From Nitratireductor sp. (GTDB taxonomy: Bacteria > Pseudomonadota > Alphaproteobacteria > Rhizobiales > Rhizobiaceae): a stretch of 64,000 nt of DNA. Both the position numbers and the translations under genes were made by a program. Shown here piece by piece: positions 33,500 through 43,154 of the stretch. The notes beneath the pieces are model-generated. The model was given only the letters and a program-made list of their open reading frames with translations. It was not told the origin of the DNA and ran no database searches. Within the stretch, counting starts at the first letter, position 1, and each line of letters opens with the position of its first letter. The DNA is taken from the NCBI GenBank assembly GCA_020637805.1, contig JACKJU010000002.1, positions 62,001 to 126,000 on the forward strand. The letters run 5' to 3'.

Positions 33500-33887
33500 A
33501 ATTCTTACCGTCGACGACTCGCGGACCATGCGCACTTTGATCAAACACTACCTTTCGGACGCAGGCTATGAGGTTGTCGAAGCCGAGCACGGCGCCGAAG
33601 GTCTGGAAAAGCTTGCCGAGCTTCCGCCGGACGCAATCATCACGGACATCAATATGCCGGTCATGGACGGTTTCGAGTTCATCGACAATGTCCGAGCTCT
33701 CAAAGGTCACAGCCGGGTTCCGATTCTCGTCCTGTCGACGGAATCCGATGACGAGAAGAAGCAACGTGCGCGTAATTCCGGGGCCACTGGCTGGATCGTG
33801 AAGCCTTTCGATCCTGTCGGTCTTATCAAGGTCATCGAGCGCGTGCTTCCCCGCCAGCAACGTGAAAACACTGCTGCGGCCAGCTGA
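33492..33887 (+). CDS. cheY1: Chemotaxis response regulator CheY1
   Basis: A single-domain receiver of 131 aa. Acidic pocket residues Asp8/Asp9 (TVDDS), phospho-acceptor Asp52 (ITDINMP), Thr83 and Lys104 (VKPF) are all present. By position in the operon it corresponds to CheY1, which in Sinorhizobium acts as a phosphate sink for CheY2. Confidence 0.93.
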   Translation: MLRILTVDDSRTMRTLIKHYLSDAGYEVVEAEHGAEGLEKLAELPPDAIITDINMPVMDGFEFIDNVRALKGHSRVPILVLSTESDDEKKQRARNSGATGWIVKPFDPVGLIKVIERVLPRQQRENTAAAS

Positions 33888-33919
33888 TCTGCATTCTTCT
33901 ACCGGTTCGAGGTACTCAA

Positions 33920-36160
33920 ATGAGCATCGATGAAATCAGAAAGACCTACTTCGCGGAGTGTGCGGACCTACTGGCCGATCTTGAGGATGGCCTGTTCTCC
34001 ATCTCCAGCGGTGACGTTGATATCGAAACGGTCAACTCGATATTTCGCGCGGTTCATTCAATCAAGGGCGGGGCAGGTGCCTTCGGTCTGGACCAGATTG
34101 CAGAATTCGCCCACACCTTCGAAAACGGCCTTGATATCGTTCGAAAGGATATCTCGTCTCTTTCCGAAGGGCGAGTGAGCCTGCTTTCCCAGTGTGCGGA
34201 CAAGCTCTCGGACCTGGTTTCCAATTCCGAGGCAGGCCGCCCCACTGAAGGTATTGCTCCCCTCAAGGAAAGCCTTGCTCGCGAATTTTCGCTGGAGGGT
34301 GGCAGTGGCGGTTCGGGAGAATCCGAGCCGCAGGCGCCAGCCGAACTCGATTTTACGCCGGTCGCGATTTCGCTCGACGATCTGGGGGGCAACGAAGAAC
34401 TGTCTGGCTACAGATACAGAATTTACTTCAAGCCCAAGCACGAAATGTATCTCAACGGGCATGACGCTCAGCGTTTGCTCGCCGACCTTCGCGAAATGGG
34501 TGAATTGGAAGTGGTTTGCGACACTTCCGCCATACCGCCGCTGGACGAGTTCGACAGCAGGGCAAGCTATCTGGGCTGGACGCTCAATCTGGTGACCGAA
34601 TCCGACATTACCGAAATTGAAGCGATTTTCGATTGGGTGGAAGGTCTTTGCGACCTAGAGATCGAAGCGGTGGACGATAGCGGGAACCCGCAGGAAATGC
34701 TGGATGTAGACAGCTTCTTCAGCAGCCTTTCGGATTTCGATAGCGCGGCTCCAGAGGATGAAGCGCAGGAAGCTGCACCAGGGATTTCGGGTCTTTCCCT
34801 TCCCGCCGGGCTGACGCTACAGGAAGACGAAGCCGCAGAGCCGGATGACGCTGAAATTCAGGACGAAGCGCACGAGGCTGCAGAGAACAAGGCTGCCGAT
34901 TCTCCTGAACCAGCAGCCCAGAATGCCGCCAATGCGGAGGGTAAGGACAAGGGCCATGCCAAGAGCATTCGCGTGGAATCGGGCAAGGTAGACCGTCTGA
35001 TCAACCTTATGGGCGAACTGGTCATCAGCCAATCCATGCTCGCAGAACGAATCTCGGAGGCGGGCATCGAGGGAACCGCTCCTTCGGCATTGGCCTTGAA
35101 TGAGTTGCAGAACCTGACGCGCGAAATCCAGTCGAGCGTGATGTCGATCCGTGCCCAGCCGATCAAGCCGGTATTCATGCGCATGTCGCGTGTACTTCGC
35201 GAAACCTGTTCCATGACCGGCAAGAAGGCGAACCTCCATCTGGATGGTGAGTTTACCGAGGTCGATACCACGGTCATCGAAGGACTGGTTGACCCTCTCA
35301 CGCACATGATCCGCAACGCAGTGGACCATGGCATCGAATCGGCAGACGAGCGCGTTGCGAAGGGCAAGGAGGACCATGGTCAGGTCAAGCTCTCTGCCTC
35401 ACACGGTTCGGGCCGCATCACGATCGTACTGAGTGATGACGGCAAGGGCATTGATCGTGCCAGGGTATCCGAGAAAGCCAGAAAATTGGGAATCATCACG
35501 TCTTCCGACGAGATGAGCGATGCAGATATCGATCAACTCATCATGGCGCCAGGCTTTTCGACCGCAGAGACGATCTCTGATGTTTCCGGTCGCGGTGTCG
35601 GCATGGATGTGGTGCGCCAGTCTATCCAGGCATTGGGTGGCCGTCTTGCAATTTCCTCCGAGCCGGGCTTTGGCACGACCTTCACGATCAGTCTACCACT
35701 GACGCTGGCGATCCTCGACGGCATGCTCGTGCGGTCCAGCGACCAGGTCTTCGTGCTGCCTATCTCGAATGTCATTGAAACTCTCATTCCAGGTGCCAAT
35801 GAGCTCATGAGCTATGGCACGGGCAATCGCTGCATCAGGCTCAGGAACGAACTCGTGCCAATCGTGGACGTGTCCAATGTTCTTGGCTTCACGTCGCAGC
35901 GAACCGATTTCACCGATTGCATTGCCGTCGTTGTCGAGGGTGCCGACAAGGCTCACTACGCCCTTATCCTCGACAGCATCGAGGCGCAGCAACAGGTTGT
36001 CATCAAGAGCCTTGATGGAAACTACGGCCAGGGAGCCGCGTTCTCCGCCGCCACCATTCTTGGCAATGGCAGGATTGCTCTGATCCTGGACGTGGACGGC
36101 CTCATTGCTTCGGCAGTTGAAAGCGTATCCCTTCCCCAACGTTACAAGATCGCCGTATAG
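33920..36160 (+). CDS. cheA: Chemotaxis histidine kinase CheA
   Basis: The 746 aa kinase has the P1 Hpt domain with His46 (RAVHSIKGGAGAFG), a P2-like domain at about 160-250, an acidic linker (about 255-345) and a dimerisation helix region. The ATP-binding domain shows an N box (HMIRNAVDHGIE), a G1 box (DDGKGID) and a G2 box (GRGVGMDVV). A C-terminal CheW-like domain binds receptors. The linker is longer than in enterobacteria, consistent with rhizobial CheA. Confidence 0.97.
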   Translation: MSIDEIRKTYFAECADLLADLEDGLFSISSGDVDIETVNSIFRAVHSIKGGAGAFGLDQIAEFAHTFENGLDIVRKDISSLSEGRVSLLSQCADKLSDLVSNSEAGRPTEGIAPLKESLAREFSLEGGSGGSGESEPQAPAELDFTPVAISLDDLGGNEELSGYRYRIYFKPKHEMYLNGHDAQRLLADLREMGELEVVCDTSAIPPLDEFDSRASYLGWTLNLVTESDITEIEAIFDWVEGLCDLEIEAVDDSGNPQEMLDVDSFFSSLSDFDSAAPEDEAQEAAPGISGLSLPAGLTLQEDEAAEPDDAEIQDEAHEAAENKAADSPEPAAQNAANAEGKDKGHAKSIRVESGKVDRLINLMGELVISQSMLAERISEAGIEGTAPSALALNELQNLTREIQSSVMSIRAQPIKPVFMRMSRVLRETCSMTGKKANLHLDGEFTEVDTTVIEGLVDPLTHMIRNAVDHGIESADERVAKGKEDHGQVKLSASHGSGRITIVLSDDGKGIDRARVSEKARKLGIITSSDEMSDADIDQLIMAPGFSTAETISDVSGRGVGMDVVRQSIQALGGRLAISSEPGFGTTFTISLPLTLAILDGMLVRSSDQVFVLPISNVIETLIPGANELMSYGTGNRCIRLRNELVPIVDVSNVLGFTSQRTDFTDCIAVVVEGADKAHYALILDSIEAQQQVVIKSLDGNYGQGAAFSAATILGNGRIALILDVDGLIASAVESVSLPQRYKIAV

Positions 36161-36171
36161 GAGCGGAAAGC

Positions 36172-36624
36172 ATGAACGAACACGGACAGCTTCAAGAATT
36201 CATCGTCTTCAAATCCGGTGACCAGGAATTCTGCATAGACATTCGATGCACCAAGGAGATCAGGGGATGGACACAGTCGACCCCGCTCCCCCACTCCTCG
36301 GAATATGTGGTCGGCGTGATCAACCTTCGTGGAACGATCCTGCCGATCGTCGACCTTGCCAAGCGCATGGGACTGAAATCCGAAGGGCCGTCGGAACGCC
36401 ACGTCATCATCGTCGTTCAGGTTGGCGAAAAGAGTTTCGGGATGCTGGTGGATTCGGTATCCGACATTCTCAACGTCGGGCCTTCGGAGCTTCGTCCTGT
36501 TCCCGACATCAACGCCGATCTCGCCGAGGACATGTTCCGCCAGGTGGTGGTTCTCGACGGCCGCATCATCTGCGAAATCACTCTGGACTGGATACTTCCG
36601 GAAATCGAGGCGGAAGTGGCATGA
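36172..36624 (+). CDS. cheW: Chemotaxis coupling protein CheW
   Basis: CheW couples receptors to CheA. The 150 aa protein has the hallmark VVGVINLRGTILPIVDLAKR with FGMLVDSVSDIL. It follows cheA by 11 bases and overlaps cheR by 4 bases (ATGA). Confidence 0.96.
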   Translation: MNEHGQLQEFIVFKSGDQEFCIDIRCTKEIRGWTQSTPLPHSSEYVVGVINLRGTILPIVDLAKRMGLKSEGPSERHVIIVVQVGEKSFGMLVDSVSDILNVGPSELRPVPDINADLAEDMFRQVVVLDGRIICEITLDWILPEIEAEVA

Positions 36625-37490
36625 ACCAGGCTCTGGCATCTGCAGCTGGTTCGACCGGCACGGCAGTCCGCACGGCGGTTCTGTCGCAGGGCGAGTTCGC
36701 GGAAATCGCGCGAATAGTCCGCGATGCCTGCGGTATCAATCTTACCGAAAGCAAAATGGACCTCGTGCATTCGCGGTTGCAAAAGCGTTTGCGGTTATTC
36801 GGCCTGGCAACTTTTGCAGAATACATCGAGTTTGTCGGCTCCGGCAGCAATCGCGATGAATTCGACCAGATGATCTCGGCACTTACGACGAATGTGACGC
36901 GGTTTCACCGCGAATCCCATCATTTCGAACATTTCGACCAGATCTGTCTACCCAAACTGATGCGCTCAAGTGCTGCGGGAGAACCGGTCCGGATCTGGTC
37001 CGCCGGCTGTTCCAACGGCTCGGAACCCTACAATATCGCGGGCGTCATTCTCGACAAGTGCCCAGATGCTGCGCGCCGGAACTTCAGGATTCTGGGAACC
37101 GATATCGATATACGCTCGCTCGCAGTGGCACGTTCGGGCCGCTACACGAGGGAGTATGTCGAAGGCTTGCCGGAACAGAGCATGCGCAAATGGTTTGAGT
37201 CCGATGCATCGGGCTACCAGGTGAGACCGGAATTGCGCCAACTGGTAACGTTCAACACGCTCAATCTGATCCAGGACTGGCCCATGCGCCACAAGTTCGA
37301 TGCGATCTTTTGCCGGAATGTGATGATCTATTTCACCCGGGACCTCCAGGAAAAGCTCCTGCAGCGTTTTGTTTCGTGCCTGAAACCGGAAGGGCTTCTC
37401 TACATCGGTCATTCCGAAAGGGTGAGCGGTCCGGCTGCCAGCCTGCTGAAACCGGTTGGCAACACGATATACCAGTACAACGGGAGCTGA
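36621..37490 (+). CDS. cheR: Chemoreceptor methyltransferase CheR
   Basis: CheR methylates receptor glutamates with S-adenosylmethionine. The 289 aa protein has an N-terminal helical domain (ISALTTNVTRFHRESHHFEH) and a SAM-binding Rossmann core (VRIWSAGCSNGSEPYNIAG), with DAIFCRNVMIYF. The ATG at 36621 overlaps the cheW stop; the frame is open further upstream inside cheW, but that part is a shadow. Confidence 0.96.
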   Translation: MNQALASAAGSTGTAVRTAVLSQGEFAEIARIVRDACGINLTESKMDLVHSRLQKRLRLFGLATFAEYIEFVGSGSNRDEFDQMISALTTNVTRFHRESHHFEHFDQICLPKLMRSSAAGEPVRIWSAGCSNGSEPYNIAGVILDKCPDAARRNFRILGTDIDIRSLAVARSGRYTREYVEGLPEQSMRKWFESDASGYQVRPELRQLVTFNTLNLIQDWPMRHKFDAIFCRNVMIYFTRDLQEKLLQRFVSCLKPEGLLYIGHSERVSGPAASLLKPVGNTIYQYNGS

Positions 37491-37497
37491 AGGGGCA

Positions 37498-38565
37498 ATG
37501 GGTATTCGCGTCCTTATCGTAGACGACTCACCATCGATCCGGGCAATCCTCAAGTTCATTCTTGAGGAGGATCCGGATATCGAAGTGGTGGGCGCGGCGG
37601 AAAACCCGCTTGAGGCGCGCGCCATGATCAAGGCTCTGCCTGTCGATGTGGTGACCCTGGACGTTGAAATGCCGCGCATGAACGGGCTGGAGTTTCTTGA
37701 GAAGATTATGACACTGAGACCCATGCCGGTCGTCATGATTTCGACGCTGACGGCGCAGGGAACGGCTGCAACAGTGCAGGCGCTCGCCATGGGCGCTGTT
37801 AGTTGCCTTCCGAAGCCGCGCCTCGACGATCAGCAGGCAATGGCTGAAATCCGGGCTACCGTGAAAGAGGCTGCGACCGCACGCGTGCGCAGACAAACGC
37901 CGGAATCAATCGCCCGAGTGAAAGCAACGGCATCGCCGCTGGCAGGTAGCGCCGGCAATGAAAGCACTATATCGCATCCTGACCTGATGCTGGTTGGAGC
38001 GTCCACGGGCGGCGTCGAGGCCCTGTCGCGGCTGATCTCCGATTTTCCGCGCAACTGCCCGCCGACTGTAATCGCCCAGCACATGCTGAGTGGGTTCACC
38101 AAGAGTTTCTGCGAACATCTGGACCGCACCTGCGCTCCCGTAGTCAGCGAGGCGCAGGACGGCGAGATTTTGCAGAAGGGGCATGTCTATGTGGCCCCGT
38201 CAGGTGGCGGACACACCACGGTAACCATGGAGGGTAACAGACTTCGCACCAGGGTGCGTATGGGGCAGCCACGCAGCGGTCACATGCCTTCCGTGGACGA
38301 ATTGTTCGAATCGGGAGCTGCCCTCAAGGGGGTGTCCATTACGGCTGCGATTCTGACCGGAATGGGCCGCGACGGTGCCGAGGCAATGCTCGAACTGAGG
38401 AACGCGGGAGCGAAGACAATTGCCCAGGACGAGGAGACCAGTCTCATATTCGGAATGCCTCGCGTCGCGATAAAACTGGGGGCCGCGCAAAAGGTACTTC
38501 CGCTTTCCGCAATAGCAAGATCGTTGCTCAACAAAGAAAACAGGGGCGAAAAAAATGCCGCTTAG
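37498..38565 (+). CDS. cheB: Chemoreceptor methylesterase CheB
   Basis: CheB removes receptor methyl groups when its receiver is phosphorylated. The 355 aa protein has an N-terminal receiver with Asp55 (TLDVEMP) and a C-terminal esterase with Ser169 in GASTGG, the His in IAQHM and the Asp in TGMGRDGAEAM. The ATG at 37498 is chosen; earlier in-frame ATG codons lie inside cheR. It overlaps cheY2 by 11 bases. Confidence 0.96.
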   Translation: MGIRVLIVDDSPSIRAILKFILEEDPDIEVVGAAENPLEARAMIKALPVDVVTLDVEMPRMNGLEFLEKIMTLRPMPVVMISTLTAQGTAATVQALAMGAVSCLPKPRLDDQQAMAEIRATVKEAATARVRRQTPESIARVKATASPLAGSAGNESTISHPDLMLVGASTGGVEALSRLISDFPRNCPPTVIAQHMLSGFTKSFCEHLDRTCAPVVSEAQDGEILQKGHVYVAPSGGGHTTVTMEGNRLRTRVRMGQPRSGHMPSVDELFESGAALKGVSITAAILTGMGRDGAEAMLELRNAGAKTIAQDEETSLIFGMPRVAIKLGAAQKVLPLSAIARSLLNKENRGEKNAA

Positions 38566-38944
38566 CGATCAACTACAGGTTTTGGTGGTCGACGACCACG
38601 TTACCAGCCGCATGCTAACGGTTGAGGCGCTTCAGCAGCTCAACATCAAGAACATCCATATTGCCAAGAATGGCAAGGAAGGGTTCACAAAATCGGTCAG
38701 CGCAAACGTTCATCTTGTGCTTTCGGACCTCTACATGCCCGAAGTCGACGGACTGCAGCTTCTGCACGCGATCAGGAGCTACAAGACGACGGCGAAACTG
38801 GCGGTGATCATCATCACCGGGAGCCATGACGAGAACGTCCTGAACAAAGCGCGCCAGCTTGGCGCCAACAACGTGATGTGCAAACCGTTCAATGTTGCGC
38901 AGTTGAAGCGCGCCATTGAGGCAGTGGTGGGAAGATTGAATTGA
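38555..38944 (+). CDS. cheY2: Chemotaxis response regulator CheY2
   Basis: A receiver domain of 129 aa with Asp13/Asp14 (VVDDH), Asp58 (LSDLYMP), Thr88 and Lys110 (CKPF). In Sinorhizobium the second CheY is the main motor-binding output that slows the motor. Its position between cheB and cheD fits. Confidence 0.93.
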   Translation: MPLSDQLQVLVVDDHVTSRMLTVEALQQLNIKNIHIAKNGKEGFTKSVSANVHLVLSDLYMPEVDGLQLLHAIRSYKTTAKLAVIIITGSHDENVLNKARQLGANNVMCKPFNVAQLKRAIEAVVGRLN

Positions 38945-39468
38945 AAGAGGGTGCCAAGAGGATCACGGTCATTCAAGGCGAGTACGAGATCAGTTCAGAT
39001 CCTGAAATGGTGCTCACAACTGTTCTGGGTTCGTGCATCGCTGTATGCGCCTATGATCCGCTTGCGGGAATTGGCGGAATGAACCATTTCCTGCTGCCTG
39101 AAAAGGGAGAGCAGGATGGTGGCCGCCGCAATACCATTTTCGGTTCCTATCTCATGGAACTACTGCTGAACGAGCTTTACAAGAATGGTGCCAGACGTGA
39201 ACGCCTGCAGATCAAGCTCTTTGGCGGGGCATGTATGCTCAATTCATGTTTCGACACCGGAGAACGCAATGCCGAGTTCATTCTGCGATTTCTCGCGGAT
39301 GAGAAATTACCCGTGATGGCCAGCAGCCTTGGTGGTCTTCGCGGAAGGCGGATCGAATTCTTTCCTGTGAGTGGCAGAAGCCGTCAAAAGTTCATGGCGG
39401 AGACCAAGGAAGATTTCGTGCCGCCGCCCGCAACAGTAACAAGGCCAGGCGAAGTGGAACTTTTTTGA
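38941..39468 (+). CDS. cheD: Chemoreceptor glutamine deamidase CheD
   Basis: CheD deamidates receptor glutamines. The 175 aa protein has the catalytic pattern VLGSCIAVCAYDP with the Cys, and GGMNHFLLPE with the His. The start is TTG at 38941, overlapping the cheY2 stop; no ATG or in-frame GTG lies near enough to be better. The stop overlaps the cheT start. Confidence 0.94.
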   Translation: MKEGAKRITVIQGEYEISSDPEMVLTTVLGSCIAVCAYDPLAGIGGMNHFLLPEKGEQDGGRRNTIFGSYLMELLLNELYKNGARRERLQIKLFGGACMLNSCFDTGERNAEFILRFLADEKLPVMASSLGGLRGRRIEFFPVSGRSRQKFMAETKEDFVPPPATVTRPGEVELF

Positions 39469-39788
39469 TGAATGCAGCACAGCAAATGACAACGGAAACG
39501 TACAGCGAAACCCATTCCGCCAAGGCAGTCATGACATGGATCTCGCGCGAGCTTGCCCGCATAGCGGTTCAGATCGAGCAGTTTCCCATTGTCGATGGAC
39601 ATGCCTACAGCATAGAGGACATCACGGCACTGCAAGCCATCGATGCCTCCCGGCAAACACTGATGGACCTGCATCAGGTGGTTCTGGTGCTCAAGCCTCT
39701 GTTGGAAGACAAGAGGATCGACGAACGGGAGCTGTGCTCGTGCATCGTACTTGAAAACACGCTTCACCATATCGAAGAGCTTGGTTGA
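39468..39788 (+). CDS. cheT: Chemotaxis protein CheT
   Basis: A 106 aa helical protein at the end of the che operon. Sinorhizobium has a gene of this size in the same position (cheT, formerly orf10), which affects chemotaxis by a mechanism that is not well defined. The assignment is by position and size. A terminator follows after 50 bases. Confidence 0.72.
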   Translation: MNAAQQMTTETYSETHSAKAVMTWISRELARIAVQIEQFPIVDGHAYSIEDITALQAIDASRQTLMDLHQVVLVLKPLLEDKRIDERELCSCIVLENTLHHIEELG

Positions 39789-39838
39789 GCGTCCGGGCAA
39801 TCTGGATCCAAATCGGCCATGAGCTGTTGAAGACAATG

Positions 39839-39866
39839 AAAAACCCCGGGAAACCGGGGTTTTTTG
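39839..39866 (+). terminator. Intrinsic terminator at the end of the che operon
   Basis: Stem AAACCCCGG/CCGGGGTTT with a GAAA loop, followed by TTTTG on the + strand and A-rich on the other side. It can end cheT transcription and probably also the convergent diguanylate cyclase gene. Confidence 0.92.
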
Positions 39867-39940
39867 TTTCAACTGAAAATCTCTTGGCTGCCGGCGGCGG
39901 GATCTGGTCACTCGCCAGCCATTGATCCCGAAGGTCCCGT

Positions 39941-41041
39941 TCAGAAAGACACGCGGTTGCGGCCACCGGCTTTTGAGCGGTACATTTCGCGGTCGGATCG
40001 CTCGACCAGATCGTTGATGCCGTCGTTCTTGCGGAACTGCGAAAGACCGATCGAAGCCGTGATTTGGCACAATATCGAGTTGCTTCGCGTTACCTTGAGT
40101 GTCGTTGCCGCCAAGGCGCGCCTGAATTTCTCTGCTCTGACGGCTGCACTGCCAACTTCGCAGTTCTTCAAGACCACGGCGAATTCCTCGCCGCCATAGC
40201 GTGCGACAACATCGTCCGGGCGCACGTGGCTCTTTAGAAGCTTGCCGACGAACTTCAGAACCTCGTCACCGATCAGGTGTCCGTAGGTATCATTGATGTT
40301 CTTGAAGTGGTCGATGTCCACGATCATCAGGCTCAGCGGCGTGGCGCTTGCCTCGCTTTCATGGATTTCAGCAATCAGCTCCCGTTCGAATCCGCGGCGA
40401 TTGAGAACGTTCGTAAGCGGATCAAGTAGCTCGCGCTGCTGCGAAGCTTCAAGTGCGCGTTGCAAATACTCGATTTCCTTTTGCGACTCATCGAGCATGC
40501 GGTGAATGTCGCGGGTGCGCTCATCCATCGCCTTGCTCTTGGAAATGAGCGAGGTTACCGCTTCGCGTATGCCCTGGGCCGATCGAACATTCGTCAGGCT
40601 TTGATTGGTGACTTCCAGCGTCTCCGAGAATTCGCGGCAGGCATCTGAATGCGTATCTATGGTGGCGTGGATACGGGAAACCTGCTCGTCGAAATGGGCT
40701 GTTGCTGCACTCAGTTCGTTGCGCTCGCCGGACTTGTCCAGGAACTGGTCATGCAGCTGACCTAGCAGGTACTCGTCAATCGTCCGGCCGGAGGAAATGA
40801 GCCGGTTTATCTGGTCGATCATCTCGCGGTTTTCGCCGGAAGCATAGTTATACCAAACGTCGTATACAGTTGGGGTCGGCGGATTGCCGTGTCTGCGTGC
40901 GGCTTCGAGCGAAGATTGCGACAGCTTGATCGTTCTGGAAAAGGCGGAGTCTCCGCCTGCCGATGCCGGCTGGCGTTCCTTTGGGGCGCCTTCCCCGGAA
41001 AGGGAGGTTATCGGTTGGGCGGGGGCGGGGTTGGCGCTCAT
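39941..41041 (-). CDS. Diguanylate cyclase (GGDEF domain)
   Basis: Makes cyclic di-GMP, which lowers motility in most bacteria. The 366 aa protein has an N-terminal region of unknown fold with a coiled coil (about 100-200) and a C-terminal GGDEF domain with the active variant GGEEF (ARYGGEEFAVVL). An inhibitory RxxD site (RPDD) lies five residues before GGEEF. No TM helix was seen. The ATG at 41041 is chosen over one at 41098. It is convergent with the che operon and divergent from the chemoreceptor gene. Confidence 0.93.
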   Translation of the reverse strand: MSANPAPAQPITSLSGEGAPKERQPASAGGDSAFSRTIKLSQSSLEAARRHGNPPTPTVYDVWYNYASGENREMIDQINRLISSGRTIDEYLLGQLHDQFLDKSGERNELSAATAHFDEQVSRIHATIDTHSDACREFSETLEVTNQSLTNVRSAQGIREAVTSLISKSKAMDERTRDIHRMLDESQKEIEYLQRALEASQQRELLDPLTNVLNRRGFERELIAEIHESEASATPLSLMIVDIDHFKNINDTYGHLIGDEVLKFVGKLLKSHVRPDDVVARYGGEEFAVVLKNCEVGSAAVRAEKFRRALAATTLKVTRSNSILCQITASIGLSQFRKNDGINDLVERSDREMYRSKAGGRNRVSF

Positions 41042-41500
41042 ACTGATATCCGTACAGAGGTGCAAATGAACAGGCCCGTTTGAGCCTTGCCATCGCATCG
41101 AGTTGATGAATTTTCAGAAAGTTACACAAGGACACAAACAGTCCGAACGCGGTCGGGTGTCATACCTCCGGCTGGATGCCGCCACGTTGGAACGCATGAT
41201 GCCGTCAATTTGGTAAAAGAAGCGTTTCAATGGCGTCCATGTCGAAGGCTGTGGTGGAAGCGAATAAAGTTGAGTAAAAAATATTTCTTTATGTGCCTTC
41301 AGCTGCGGTCCCGCTTAGGAAATGTTTAACCGGTTTGGGTGATTAATTTGAGTGCACATTTTTTGCTTGCTGCTGCCCCACCCGGCTGAAGTATGACACT
41401 TCTCATATAAAATTTTTCGAACCGGACTTTACCCGAAAGATCGGATTTTCGTGCGGTTTGAACGGATGGGAAAGCATATTTTCAGCTTGGGGATTTTCCT
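41042..41500. other. Intergenic region between divergent sensory genes
   Basis: 459 bases without a supported gene. It should hold promoters for the diguanylate cyclase (-) and the chemoreceptor (+). AT-rich patches lie at 41270-41310 and 41400-41425. Short ORFs here have no recognisable product or ribosome site. Confidence 0.6.
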
Positions 41501-43117
41501 ATGAATAGCACCTTCAAAACGCCGGTCGAAAAAGATCGTGAAATTGAGAAGCGACTAGCGTTTATCGGACTTGACGAAAAATCTGTCGAGAAACTGCACC
41601 TCTGTAAGGATATTGTTAGATCCACATTGCCGGAAGCGCTGACAAATTTCTATCAGCTTGTTGCAACAACACCTGAAGTGTCCCGCTACTTCGCGGACTC
41701 AAAACATATGGACACTGCAAGGGAAGCGCAAATTTCTCATTGGAATGCGATTCTGGATGGAGATTTCGACACTCGGTACATGAACAGGGTGCAGCGGATC
41801 GGTTCGGTTCATGCGCGCCTGGGCTTGCGTCCTCGCTGGTATATTGGCGGCTATGCGCAGATCATCGAAAAACTGGTACACGCCATTCTTGAAGAGAAAT
41901 GGCCGCGGCGGTCCGGGCTGCTAGGCAAGCCAACGTCTGCAGAAGAGACTGCAGAGATGCTTGGTTCACTCATCAAGGCAGTACTGCTTGATATGGACTT
42001 GTCGATTTCCGTTTATATCGATGAGGAGGAGAACGCAAAAAGGCGTGCTCAGGAAGATGCGATCAACAACGAGCGCGCCTCGGTCGTCAATGTATTCGGC
42101 AAGGCAATGAAAGAAATCGCGGATAACAATCTGGCATACCGTATCAAGGAAGAGGTGCCCCAGTCCTACGTTCCTTTGGTCGACAACTTCAATGCATCAT
42201 TTGAAGCGCTCGCAGCTACGGTGGAGTCCATTCGCAATGCAGCAGGCGCCATAAATACAGGTTCTGATGAAATCCAGGCAGCGGCAAATGACCTTTCTCG
42301 CCGAGCGGAGCAACAGGCTGCTGCCGTAGAGGAGACAGCTGCCGCCGTCGAGCAAATTTCCTCGGCGGTAAAGGATGCTGCCAAGCGTGCGGAACTGACT
42401 GGGAATCTGGTTGGCAGCACCATGTTGGATGCGGAAAATTCCGGTGAGATCGTCCAAACCACCGTTGTAGCCATGGAACGTATCGCCAAGTCATCCGAAG
42501 ACATATCAAGAATTATCGGCGTCATCGATGAGATAGCATTCCAGACCAACCTGCTTGCTCTTAATGCGGGCGTTGAGGCTGCGCGAGCAGGAGAGGCTGG
42601 CAGAGGATTTGCGGTGGTCGCACAGGAAGTTCGCGAACTTGCACAAAGGTCGGCCAAGGCTGCCAAGGAAATCAAGCAACTCATCACCACTTCGGCCAAA
42701 GAAGTTCAGTCTGGCGTCTCCCAGGTAAATGCGACCGGAGCGGCACTCGAAAAGATAGTTGCGTCGGTTCGTGATATCTCGATCAACATGTCGTCAATCG
42801 TCGAGACGTCCCGCGAACAGTCCGAAGCACTGCAGGAAATCAACACTGCAGTTTCATCTGTGGATAATGGAACGCAACAAAACGCCGCCCTATCCGAGGA
42901 ACTGACCGCCAGCAGTCATTCCCTTGCTGTCGAGGTGAACCAGATCAACAGGGTGCTGTCTCAGTTCACGGTTGATACATTCACGGCTCCCGTGGCTGGA
43001 ACTGCAAGGGAGAAAGAGGCCCCCAAACTCTCCGGTGCAAGCCGGCTGCAAGCCAGGACTGTAGAGGCATTTGCAGGCAATGCGGCGCTGGCAATCGATG
43101 ACTGGGATGATTTCTAG
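41501..43117 (+). CDS. Soluble globin-coupled chemoreceptor (methyl-accepting protein)
   Basis: The 538 aa receptor has no TM helix. The N-terminal domain (about 20-185) matches the globin sensor fold of HemAT-type proteins: RIGSVHARLGLRPRWYIGGY contains the likely proximal haem His. A HAMP-like stretch follows, then the signalling domain with the conserved tip IDEIAFQTNLLALNAGVEAA and RGFAVVAQEVRELAQRS. The role is probably oxygen sensing (aerotaxis), as for other cytoplasmic globin-coupled receptors. Haem binding is inferred. Confidence 0.92.
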   Translation: MNSTFKTPVEKDREIEKRLAFIGLDEKSVEKLHLCKDIVRSTLPEALTNFYQLVATTPEVSRYFADSKHMDTAREAQISHWNAILDGDFDTRYMNRVQRIGSVHARLGLRPRWYIGGYAQIIEKLVHAILEEKWPRRSGLLGKPTSAEETAEMLGSLIKAVLLDMDLSISVYIDEEENAKRRAQEDAINNERASVVNVFGKAMKEIADNNLAYRIKEEVPQSYVPLVDNFNASFEALAATVESIRNAAGAINTGSDEIQAAANDLSRRAEQQAAAVEETAAAVEQISSAVKDAAKRAELTGNLVGSTMLDAENSGEIVQTTVVAMERIAKSSEDISRIIGVIDEIAFQTNLLALNAGVEAARAGEAGRGFAVVAQEVRELAQRSAKAAKEIKQLITTSAKEVQSGVSQVNATGAALEKIVASVRDISINMSSIVETSREQSEALQEINTAVSSVDNGTQQNAALSEELTASSHSLAVEVNQINRVLSQFTVDTFTAPVAGTAREKEAPKLSGASRLQARTVEAFAGNAALAIDDWDDF

Positions 43118-43154
43118 AGGGGAACAAATCTCGAAGGAAAAGTTTGTGGTCCAA

